A DNA stretch of 64,000 bases from Elmis aenea (Eukaryota > Arthropoda > Insecta > Coleoptera > Elmidae). The notes under the pieces are model-generated. The model worked only from the letters and a program-made list of their open reading frames with translations. It was not told the DNA's origin and made no database searches. This document shows positions 54,301 to 56,791 of this stretch, one piece after another. A program made the position numbers and the translations under genes. Numbering within the stretch: position 1 is the stretch's first letter; each line of letters opens with the position of its first letter. The stretch is from positions 62,906,966 through 62,970,965 of the forward strand of contig OX393576.1 in the NCBI GenBank assembly GCA_947652605.1, in the 5' to 3' direction.

Positions 54301-56791
54301 AGCAAGAGATGAGCTAGCTATACAATTGAACCTATTCTGACAAGTCAGCTAAGTTACAGAAAGGGATTAGCTGGACGCTCAAGCTTTTAACGAATCGGTT
54401 AATGAGATATTTACAAAATTCAGTGCAAAGTATCTCGCAAATACAGGGTGCGCCATTAGTGCGATAAAGTCCATTATTGCCCTTAATGTCAACTTAATAA
54501 AAAAAAGTTTTTAATGAAACTTATAGTATTTCTACACGTGCATGTTTTAAAATTAGTTTCAAGTATACAGGGTGTTTCATAAAAGTGGGGCGTCACTAAA
54601 GGTATTTTTTTTTAAATTGAACACCCAGTATATTTTTGCATAATCGAATTCAGCAAGAAAATCTCCATATGACAGTATTTTGTTTTTTTCATTTTTTTGC
54701 GACTTTGCCAATTTATCTTAAAAAATCTTTGAATTTCCAGAAAAACAGGGTACAATACTTGTCAAGAGCACAACGTTATGAGTAATAATTGGCAAATGAT
54801 ATTTTGCACATACAAAGTCAAAATGTGTAGTCATAGTCTTAATACATCAAAATTAACTACACCTTTTGACTTTGTATCTGCAAAATATCATTTGCCAATT
54901 ATTATTCATAACGTTGTGCTCTTGGCAAGTATTGTACCCTGTTTTTCTGGAAATTCAAAGATTTTTTAAGATAAATTGGCAACGTCGCAAAAAAATGAAA
55001 AAAACAAAATACTGTCATATGGAGATTTTCTTGCTGAATTCGATTATGCAAAAATATACTGGGTGTTCAATTTAAAAAAAAATACCTTTAGTGACGCCCC
55101 ACTTTTATGAAACACCCTGTATACTTGAAAATAATTTTAAAACATGCACCTCTAGAAATACTATAAGTTTCAATAAAAACTTTTTTTTATTAAGTTGACA
55201 TTAAGGGCAATAATGGACTTTATCGCACTAATGGCGCACCCTGTATATTGCGCCTGGTTAATCAAAAATAACCGATTTATTTTGTAAGAAGATTACTTCT
55301 TGACAATCCTAAGTATATAATAGACGAAGAGACGAGAGTCTTGAAACTGATATGAATGTTTTTCAAGAAGAGATAAGTGCTTTATCAAGTAAACTTGTAT
55401 ATTTTTGCAATTTTGCGACACTGGTTCATAAAAAAAATTGTGGGTAAAACTGCGATAAAACAGTCAATTTCAAAATGCCGTGAACATCAGGTAGGTACTC
55501 ATATAAAACCAAAATTTAAAATATCGAAAACAGTAATTCCACTTTCTGCAATAAATAATAAAACAATTGTTCGAAGCATACTTTTAACAATATGGAGAGA
55601 CTTGTGACGGACGGGCTTGTTATAACAACTGCATATAAAATCTAATAAATTCATATTCTTTGCCTTATCTTACGTTGTTAATTACATACATGAGCGACAG
55701 ATTCGTCGTCCTCACGGTAAATCGATATAATTTAAACGAATTGTTTCGCAACAGACTGTAAAATGCAATTCTGCTTCCTACAAAATCAATATCATGATTG
55801 TAAGAGTTCGTGTAATGTTAAACTCAGACTAATAATTTCAGAGCAACTAGATTTAATTATATGCGTTTCAAAAAAGGCCTGACAATTCTGATTACATTTT
55901 AATTGCATTTAAAAACTAAATTACATTTTTATAAACATACATTTACAAACAAGATTAGCGACTTTTTACTTTAAGTTATAATATAATGTACATGTTAATA
56001 GTATATTTATGAATGACTTAATAATTCAAACATGTTTAGATTAAAGTTAGTTTGTCTGAACTAATTCTTATAATGGTCCAGTTAATTTGGTTCTATTTGA
56101 ATTCTTAATAAATTACTGTAAATTAAGAAAATTTGTTTATAATTCACTTAAAAGGTAATTGACTAATTCTTAACGCAGTGTTTCGTGAAAGGAGAAGCAA
56201 GAAGACTAATGTATAATTTGTTTTTATGATTTTTTGAGAATTATGCTTTGGGTGAAGACAAGATTGTCTCATTACAAAATTTAGTTTGTTCCCCATTGCT
56301 GCACTGATGAAACTCAAACAAAAGTCTTGGAAAAAACTGTAAATCTTCAGTGAATTCAACGATTTGCCCACAATTTTCACATTTTATTCTCAAATTTGCG
56401 TTTGGGGTTTCTCAAATGCGAAGACTAGCTCTGATTCATAAAATATAAAAGCCTGTCCCCATATATGCAAAAATTGACGTAATCGCGAATTTTAAAGCGT
56501 TATGTACTTAGTGTAGAAACATTCCCAGTACTCCCATAAAACAGTATTTAACAACTTCGCGAACAATTCTGAATGAACAACATACTTTTGCGTGTCATTG
56601 CGTTTTTCGGAACAAATCACAAATTCATTGCAACTCAATTGTATCGAATGGAAATCAATGAAACGAGTAATGACTGTTCTGTGTTTACACTTCAGCCATG
56701 TCTGCTTTTGGATTTCTGCGAATTGAGACTCACCCAAGACAGAGAGACTGAGACCACTTCCTGGTCTACTCGTATGCACTTGACTCGTCAT
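115..56791 (-). CDS. rols: Rolling pebbles / TANC-family scaffold, whole gene model (10 coding exons)
   Basis: The exons join as 56791-56734, 17877-17692, 11391-11228, 6814-6592, 4856-4521, 4387-4151, 3948-1744, 1131-780, 723-528 and 399-115: 4,242 nt, 1,413 residues. Domains in order: RING (about 36-75), low-complexity Ser/Arg-rich linker (about 137-330), TANC-specific segment (about 375-400), STAND P-loop NTPase with Walker A GNPGTGKT at 412-419, ankyrin repeats from about 870 to 1240, and TPRs from about 1255 to 1385. Known of the family: fly Rols/Antisocial binds the founder-cell receptor Duf/Kirre under the membrane and links it to Mbc during myoblast fusion; vertebrate TANC1/2 are postsynaptic scaffolds. 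The RING is a feature of insect Rols. All introns are GT-AG with matching phases. An additional in-frame exon in introns 1-4 cannot be excluded, and alternative first exons, as in fly, are possible. Confidence 0.9.
528..723 (-). CDS. rols: rols exon 9: first TPRs
   Basis: The exon encodes about 66 residues beginning [17 protein letters not shown], the highly conserved start of the TANC TPR domain, followed by [14 protein letters not shown], typical TPR helix B. The acceptor TTTTGTAG is at the 724 side and the donor GTAAGTT follows AAT at 528. The first base completes an ATG codon begun by exon 8 (phase 2) and the exon ends in phase 0. The intron before it is only 56 bp, in sharp contrast with the 38.9-kb first intron. 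Confidence 0.88.
780..1131 (-). CDS. rols: rols exon 8: distal ankyrin repeats
   Basis: The exon encodes about 117 residues with at least three ankyrin repeats; the [14 protein letters not shown] core and the following [12 protein letters not shown] core are clear. It closes with [14 protein letters not shown], which joins the ankyrin domain to the TPRs in this family. The acceptor TTATTTCAG precedes GGTGCG (phase 1) and the donor GTATGG follows AT (phase 2). The region is the predicted protein-binding part of the scaffold. Confidence 0.88.
1487..1570. repeat. 42-bp tandem duplication in intron 7
   Basis: Two 42-bp units (1487-1528 and 1529-1570) differ at only a few positions. Each holds TGGGAGGAGCTT and GCCATGGT. 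They lie in the 612-bp intron between exons 8 and 7. Function unknown. Confidence 0.8.
1744..3948 (-). CDS. rols: rols exon 7: STAND P-loop NTPase and ankyrin repeats
   Basis: This single 2,205-bp exon encodes 735 residues (about 402-1136). It opens with the Walker A loop GNPGTGKT (412-419). The family-typical [13 protein letters not shown] strand follows, then a Walker B-like [11 protein letters not shown] (about 562-570) and a sensor-like strand WLKVVATVR (about 595-603). After a helical winged-helix-like region come at least six ankyrin repeats, for example [13 protein letters not shown] and [13 protein letters not shown]. In TANC proteins this NTPase is thought to switch or oligomerise the scaffold; hydrolysis has not been shown from sequence. 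The acceptor TTTTACAG and donor GTGAGC are both phase 1. There are no stops or frameshifts, so the gene looks intact. Confidence 0.93.
4151..4387 (-). CDS. rols: rols exon 6: TANC-specific segment before the NTPase
   Basis: The exon encodes 79 residues. Its second half carries [13 protein letters not shown] and [15 protein letters not shown], the conserved lead-in to the P-loop in all TANC/Rols proteins. The first half is a basic Ser/Arg stretch. The acceptor TTCTTCAG and donor GTAAGT are both phase 1, which continues the frame into GNPGTGKT of exon 7. Confidence 0.9.
4521..4856 (-). CDS. rols: rols exon 5: Ser/Thr-rich linker
   Basis: The exon encodes 112 residues: an acidic start (DDEGG), the fairly conserved [14 protein letters not shown], then a Ser/Asn/Thr-rich disordered stretch with many possible phosphosites (for example RRHSVTG at the end). 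The acceptor TTTACAG and donor GTAAAT are both phase 1. The linker joins the RING part to the NTPase part; no enzyme domain is visible. Confidence 0.85.
4857..6591 (-). other. rols intron 4
   Basis: A 1,735-bp AT-rich intron. No transposon ends or extra exon recognised; exon 4 joins directly to exon 5 in phase (GAT codon). Confidence 0.6.
6592..6814 (-). CDS. rols: rols exon 4: basic Pro/Ser-rich linker
   Basis: The exon encodes 74 residues rich in Ser, Pro, Arg and Lys with [22 protein letters not shown] basic proline-directed motifs (the sequence here reads [20 protein letters not shown]). It is clearly less AT-rich than its surroundings, as expected of coding DNA. The acceptor CTGCAG precedes AGT (phase 0) and the donor GTTAAT follows TCAG (phase 1). 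Probably disordered, a candidate for partner binding or phosphorylation; function inferred only from its place in Rols. Confidence 0.85.
8043..9073. mobile_element. Foldback element A2 with transposase relic in its loop
   Basis: The left end is TA-CAGGGTGTCCAAAATTT; the right end is its reverse complement with the last bases eroded (TTGGACACTG). Inverted arms run to about 8420 and 8694, leaving a loop of some 270 bp that is not self-complementary and holds decayed coding sequence. Confidence 0.8.
8380..8705 (+). pseudogene. Relic of an IS630-Tc1/mariner-type transposase DNA-binding domain
   Basis: The loop of A2 reads [24 protein letters not shown], matching the pattern of N-terminal transposase helices with a YP...(P/T)xxxF core. 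After a frameshifted stretch, a second frame near 8626-8700 gives [20 protein letters not shown], like the second helix-turn-helix (xxSGLTxxxVxxxLKxHxYxP). Stops and frameshifts make it non-functional. The family call rests on motif resemblance only; a search is needed for the subfamily. Confidence 0.5.
10366..11070. mobile_element. hAT-like non-autonomous element (CAGGGCCGG ends) containing part of foldback K
   Basis: The left end CAGGGCCGG and right end CCGGCCCTG are inverted repeats of the kind common in insect hAT elements. Flanking 8-mers TACTTAAG and TACGTGTG match at only 5 of 8 positions, so a target duplication is possible but eroded. The centre is occupied by a foldback K copy. Confidence 0.65.
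10490..10991. mobile_element. Foldback K, copy 3, left-truncated
   Basis: The right end ACCTCCCGAAG...AATCACCCTGTA matches the right ends of the copies at 59686-60401 and 62576-63556, and the middle shares the CCATGGTAACCACC motif seen in the copy at 63 kb. The left terminal repeat is missing. Confidence 0.75.
11228..11391 (-). CDS. rols: rols exon 3
   Basis: The exon encodes 55 residues, including [15 protein letters not shown] and [19 protein letters not shown], directly after the RING exon. I recognise no separate domain; the position and phases (1 in, 0 out) place it between RING and linker. The acceptor TTGTTTCAG precedes TTGGTTCC; the donor GTAATT follows ATGCAG. Confidence 0.83.
11392..13645 (-). 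other. rols intron 2, distal unique part
   Basis: AT-rich intronic sequence. Apart from one isolated foldback end at about 12576, nothing is recognised; the short ORFs here have no coding character. Confidence 0.5.
12576..12830 (+). mobile_element. Single-ended remnant of a CAGGGTG foldback-type element
   Basis: The sequence TATA-CAGGGTGTCCCAGATTAC has the terminal motif of the foldbacks elsewhere, but no inverted partner was found downstream, so this is probably a truncated copy or one arm. The right limit is arbitrary. Confidence 0.4.
14188..14351. mobile_element. Small MITE-like hairpin (about 164 bp) inserted in the retrotransposon relic
   Basis: The arms begin AGCTAAAGCCGCACTGCGGG and are matched by the reverse complement at 14331-14351. 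They continue inward through GGGTAGATGGTAGATACACG to GGCGACAAT/ATTGTCGCC, leaving a loop of only about 20 bp. The unit is GC-rich against its surroundings. It sits exactly between two adjacent coding pieces of the host reverse transcriptase. Superfamily uncertain. Confidence 0.85.
14617..15284. mobile_element. Foldback element D (CAGGGTGTAGACTCGG ends)
   Basis: 668 bp bordered by TA on both sides. The left arm from CAGGGTGTAGACTCGG is mirrored at the right end (CCGAGTCTACACCCTG), and complementarity continues inward to about 14900/15010. It interrupts the retrotransposon relic, so it is younger than that insertion. Confidence 0.92.
15425..17691 (-). other. rols intron 2, proximal unique part
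   Basis: Plain AT-rich intron. No transposon ends, tandem arrays or coding-like ORFs recognised. A slightly less AT-rich stretch near 16640-16850 could be regulatory, but nothing specific supports that. Confidence 0.5.
17692..17877 (-). CDS. rols: rols exon 2: RING finger
   Basis: The exon encodes 62 residues with a complete C3HC4 RING: Cys37-x2-Cys40, then Cys56-x-His58, Cys61-x2-Cys64 and Cys71-x2-Cys74 (numbering of the model). [20 protein letters not shown] and [11 protein letters not shown] are characteristic of insect Rols7. RING fingers usually recruit E2 ubiquitin-conjugating enzymes; E3 activity of this one is inference. The acceptor TTATTTCAG precedes ATCTGG (phase 1) and the donor GTAAGT follows GATG (phase 1). 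All zinc ligands are present. Confidence 0.95.
18557..18944 (+). repeat. Pair of about 31-bp direct repeats, 357 bp apart
   Basis: GTTCCAACAAGG followed by a similar tail ending CCAAT occurs at 18557-18587 and 18914-18944. The segment between is less AT-rich than its flanks. It may be a small unknown element or a duplicated end; no inverted repeats seen. Confidence 0.4.
20003..20215 (+). repeat. Tandem array, about 40-bp unit, five copies
   Basis: Units start GTTGCC(G)AAG at 20003, 20041, about 20084, 20126 and 20167, spaced 38-43 bp, each with a GTGCA-like block in the middle. A further unit near 20488 (GTTGCCAATAGACAAC) lies beyond a foldback I fragment, which may have split the array. Confidence 0.8.
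20285..20475. mobile_element. Fragment of foldback family I
   Basis: The CTTTGTAACTTACGTATTATTGAAAATAACTAC-type stretch and TAAGTCATAGCCAACTA match the inner right arm of the full copy at 48443-49602. Both element ends are missing. Confidence 0.65.
20840..21844. mobile_element. Foldback element E, copy 1
   Basis: About 1 kb, almost perfectly self-complementary: the left end CAGGGTGTCCCCATTATACA is mirrored at the right, with arms of roughly 500 bp and a loop of only about 60 bp around 21350-21410. TA is kept on the right, changed to TT on the left. No ORF of note. Same family as 25807-26752. Confidence 0.93.
23282..23359. mobile_element. 78-bp mini element with CAGGGTGTTTC / GGAACACCCTG ends
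   Basis: TA-bordered short unit with the same terminal motif as the large foldbacks, apparently internally deleted to little more than its ends. Confidence 0.65.
23655..23849. mobile_element. Foldback H-like fragment
   Basis: CAGGGTGGCGTATTTTCGATGC followed by GGTATCTCGGTTATTATCAG matches foldback H at 46881-47532 and is partly mirrored at the right (CTGATAATTACCGAAATACC). Much of the H interior is deleted. Confidence 0.65.
24323..24498. mobile_element. hAT-type MITE with perfect 8-bp target duplication
   Basis: Terminal inverted repeats CATGGGCGTCCGCAG and CTGCGGACGCCCATG enclose 176 bp with G-rich and C-rich inner runs. Identical 8-mers CTCATAGA flank it (24315-24322 and 24499-24506), as expected of the hAT superfamily. 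Non-coding. Confidence 0.92.
24618..25543 (+). mobile_element. Mariner-like element with Stowaway/plant-type terminal repeats
   Basis: 926 bp bordered by TA. The left end CTACCTCGGTCCGAAAATAT and the right end, read inward, CTCCCTCCGTCCGAAAATAT differ by two bases. The CTCCCTCCGTCC start is the hallmark of plant mariner-like and Stowaway elements. A second inner copy of the CATATTTTCGGAC motif occurs near 25488. The interior encodes a deleted transposase (24838-25320). Confidence 0.85.
24838..25320 (+). pseudogene. Internally deleted mariner-like transposase, plant-type signature
   Basis: An ATG at 24838 starts [14 protein letters not shown], a plausible N-terminus. After about 30 codons the frame decays and the middle of the gene is gone. 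The C-terminal part resumes near 24988 with QDNAKPH (catalytic second Asp block), DGWSIRLK, a stop, then [19 protein letters not shown], the segment before the third acidic residue in plant-type (DD39D) mariner-like transposases, and finally [15 protein letters not shown] in another frame. The stops and deletion make it inactive. Subfamily from motif recall only. Confidence 0.75.
25582..26784. mobile_element. Foldback element F, interrupted by foldback E copy 2
   Basis: Ends CAGTGTGTCCAAAGGGTATG and CATACCTTTTGGACACACTG, with TA at both borders. The body before the insertion is itself foldback (GTAAATATCCATTTTAGG mirrored as CCTAAAGTGGATATTTAC). E2 lies in its right part. Confidence 0.88.
25807..26752. 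mobile_element. Foldback element E, copy 2, nested in F
   Basis: TA-bordered, ends CAGGGTGTCCCAATTATACA. It matches copy 1 (20840-21844) along both arms but lacks much of the centre and right inner arm, and carries an extra stretch of about 150 bp near 25892-26042 whose ends read GTTAAAGT and ACTTTAAC, possibly a small inserted element. Confidence 0.92.
27895..28015 (+). other. GC-rich block with initiator-like and donor-like motifs
   Basis: A compact stretch much richer in G+C than its surroundings. On the plus strand it holds TCAGTC (27918-27923), matching the arthropod initiator, and CCAGGAG-GTAAGG, a strong splice donor at 27951/27952. It could be a small non-coding first exon of an antisense or nested transcript, or simply a conserved element or repeat. 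No coding frame seen. Confidence 0.25.
28790..29560 (+). repeat. Satellite-like tandem array, about 170-bp unit, 4.5 copies
   Basis: The landmark ATTCAGAGCATG recurs at 28840, 29010, 29179, 29349 and 29520, a period of 169-171 bp. Each unit also contains GATAGCRAAAA, ATAAGAACAGC and a TAGTTTTTTGTTTAAA block. Units differ at perhaps a tenth of positions. Confidence 0.92.
30930..32032 (+). mobile_element. Non-LTR retrotransposon, 5'-truncated and internally deleted, with perfect 16-bp target duplication
   Basis: Identical 16-mers AAATGTTCAACAAGTA flank it (30914-30929 and 32033-32048), and it ends in a (GAA)n tail at about 32007-32034. The 5' part encodes [20 protein letters not shown] and then [20 protein letters not shown] (the start of the reverse transcriptase), and [19 protein letters not shown] follows after stops. 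The palm with YADD is missing, and the next recognisable piece is the C-terminal EVKVLRRI and GRPRKRW region. The body cannot encode an active enzyme. Confidence 0.9.
33809..34281 (-). mobile_element. Short internally deleted non-LTR retrotransposon with 12-bp target duplication
   Basis: Identical 12-mers GGATAAATAAAT occur at 33797-33808 and 34282-34293. On the minus strand the body begins [20 protein letters not shown] (RT block), jumps at once to [17 protein letters not shown], normally several hundred residues downstream, and ends in a basic tail region. The catalytic core is wholly deleted. The 3' end on this strand runs into an AT-rich tail. Confidence 0.85.
35357..35970. mobile_element. 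Foldback element J (C(T/A)GGGTGTGTATAAATTGG ends)
   Basis: 614 bp bordered by TA. The left arm GTGTGTATAAATTGGCGGAAG is mirrored at the right by CTTCCGCCAATTTATACACAC, and both arms contain the ACACGTGGCGATGTT block. The first base pair of the left terminus is altered. Confidence 0.92.
36358..36490. other. Isolated GC-rich block of unknown nature
   Basis: About 130 bp near 60 percent G+C in a region near 30 percent. It holds a local hairpin (GCATAGGGACTATGC) and several GTGGG/CCCAC motifs. No tRNA boxes, ORF, terminal repeats or splice context recognised. A SINE-like or MITE fragment is possible. Confidence 0.35.
36954..37128. mobile_element. hAT-like MITE (CAGGGCCGGATTAAAC ends)
   Basis: 175 bp with terminal CAGGGCCGGAT and ATCCGGCACTG, one mismatch. 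The interior has GGGCCCGTAATTTAAAGG and GATTCGACCCCGGAAAAATT. A second copy lies at 38086-38239. Flanking 8-mers do not match, so no target duplication is claimed. Confidence 0.75.
38086..38239. mobile_element. hAT-like MITE, second copy of the 36954 family
   Basis: It shares GGGCCGTAATTTAGAGG and GATTCGACCCCGGAAAAATT with the copy 1.1 kb upstream; the right end has decayed to CTGGCACAG. Confidence 0.72.
38314..38709. mobile_element. Foldback family I, left half only
   Basis: From TAGGGTGGCCCAAATTCGAT it follows the left arm of the full copy at 48443 as far as the CTCATTCCAAAT block; the right arm is absent. Confidence 0.8.
38811..38902. repeat. Short imperfect palindrome
   Basis: ACATAACACGAGTTATAA is mirrored by TTACAACTCTTGTTATGT, and ATTACGCACTCGTGG by CCACTCGTGCGTAAT, giving a hairpin of about 90 bp. 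Probably a miniature transposon; no target duplication determined. Confidence 0.55.
41852..42573. mobile_element. Foldback element M (CAGCGTCGTTCAAAAAG ends)
   Basis: 722 bp bordered by TA. The left CAGCGTCGTTCAAAAA is mirrored by TTTTTGACGCTG, and inner landmarks such as AGCACACTAGATTTTAGCG recur inverted (CGCTAAAATCTAGTGTGCT). The arms are more diverged than in the CAGGGTG families, suggesting an older insertion. Confidence 0.85.
43876..45264 (-). pseudogene. Non-LTR retrotransposon relic, reverse transcriptase core to 3' end
   Basis: On the minus strand, from about 45262: [20 protein letters not shown], then [33 protein letters not shown] (catalytic Asp block) and an open stretch of 219 codons (44882-44223). 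That stretch has [20 protein letters not shown] and [15 protein letters not shown], the F(A/G)DD active site with Gly for the usual Ala, followed by [18 protein letters not shown]. The end is a degraded C-terminal region and a short GAAGAAGAG tail at 43879-43888. Stops upstream and downstream make it inactive. TTAAACC next to both ends may be a short target duplication. Confidence 0.88.
46881..47532. mobile_element. Foldback element H (CAGGGTGGCCTATTTTCG ends)
   Basis: 652 bp bordered by TA. The left CAGGGTGGCCTATTTTCGAT is mirrored by ATCGAAAATAGGCCACCCTG, and complementarity continues to a loop near 47190-47210. Both arms contain TATCTCGGTTATTA-type sequence that also occurs in family I. 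Confidence 0.93.
48443..49602. mobile_element. Foldback element I, full-length copy
   Basis: 1,160 bp bordered by TA. Ends CAGGGTGGTCCAAATTCGAT and ATCGAATTTGGACCACCCTG. Arms of about 550 bp, each with the ATTAATAATGTGTCATATCTC block, meet near 49030. Partial relatives lie at 20285, 38314 and 53440. Confidence 0.93.
51144..51385 (+). repeat. Degenerate pyrimidine-rich tandem repeat
   Basis: About 240 bp of irregular repeats of an ATTCTTNRTCCATTT-like 14-16-bp unit, strongly biased to T and C on the plus strand. Confidence 0.7.
51790..51879 (-). mobile_element. Single terminus of a hAT element
   Basis: Read on the minus strand from 51879, CAGCGTTTCCCAAATGGTGG followed by GTCGCGACCCGG is the common insect hAT end (CAGTGTTTCCCAA...GGGTCGCGACCC). 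No matching second end or 8-bp duplication was found, so the element is truncated. Confidence 0.6.
53186..53326 (+). repeat. Minisatellite, 15-16-bp unit, nine copies
   Basis: Three 15-bp units (from GAACATTTAAATATG) are followed by six 16-bp units of the GAATCATTCAACGCTA type, in strict register. The array is less AT-rich than its flanks. Confidence 0.85.
53440..53920. mobile_element. Foldback family I, partial copy with right end
   Basis: The body follows the left arm and centre of the copy at 48443. It then runs straight into the right terminus CCCATCGAATTTGAACCACCCTG, so most of the right arm is deleted. The left end is not found. Confidence 0.75.
54444..55243. mobile_element. Foldback element G, copy 2 (composite)
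   Basis: 800 bp, TA-bordered, ends CAGGGTGCGCCATTAGTGCG. It is nearly identical to copy 1 (22859-24008) over the outer arms and the start of the inner element. The central loop is tiny, around 54845-54860, so this copy is an almost complete hairpin. Confidence 0.93.
54568..55119. mobile_element. Inner foldback of G copy 2 (CAGGGTGTTTCATAAAAG ends)
   Basis: Bordered by TA at the same site in the G arm as the inner element of copy 1, with terminal repeats CAGGGTGTTTCATAAAAGTG. It lacks the additional inserts seen in copy 1. Confidence 0.85.
56734..56791 (-). CDS. rols: rols exon 1: start codon exon
   Basis: ATG at 56791-56789, preceded by ACCATC, opens 19 codons ([19 protein letters not shown]) and the exon stops at a strong GTGAGT donor in phase 1. 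Joined to the RING exon it forms an Asp codon and stays open. The in-frame sequence upstream reaches a stop with no earlier ATG, supporting this start. The stretch is also less AT-rich than its surroundings. There is no conserved domain here, so the link to exon 2 across 38.9 kb rests on phase, donor strength and composition. Confidence 0.65.

Larger units (their letters stand above)
17878..56733 (-). other. rols intron 1 (38.9 kb)
   Basis: Donor GGTGAGTC at 56733 and acceptor TTTCAG at 17878. It is packed with the repeats listed separately. Stretches of more than 300 bp in which only AT-rich unique sequence was seen: 17.9-18.5, 19.0-19.95, 21.85-22.85, 26.9-27.9, 28.0-28.8, 29.6-30.9, 32.05-33.8, 34.3-35.35, 35.97-36.35, 37.13-38.08, 38.9-41.85, 42.57-43.87, 45.27-46.88, 47.53-48.44, 49.6-51.14, 51.9-53.18, 53.92-54.44 and 55.24-56.73 kb. 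None has an ORF with coding character. Enhancers or alternative promoters may be present but cannot be recognised here. Confidence 0.75.

Noticed and set aside
54778..55075. Two overlapping plus-strand ORFs
   Set aside because: They lie entirely inside the inverted arms of foldback G copy 2 and mirror the ORF seen in copy 1.
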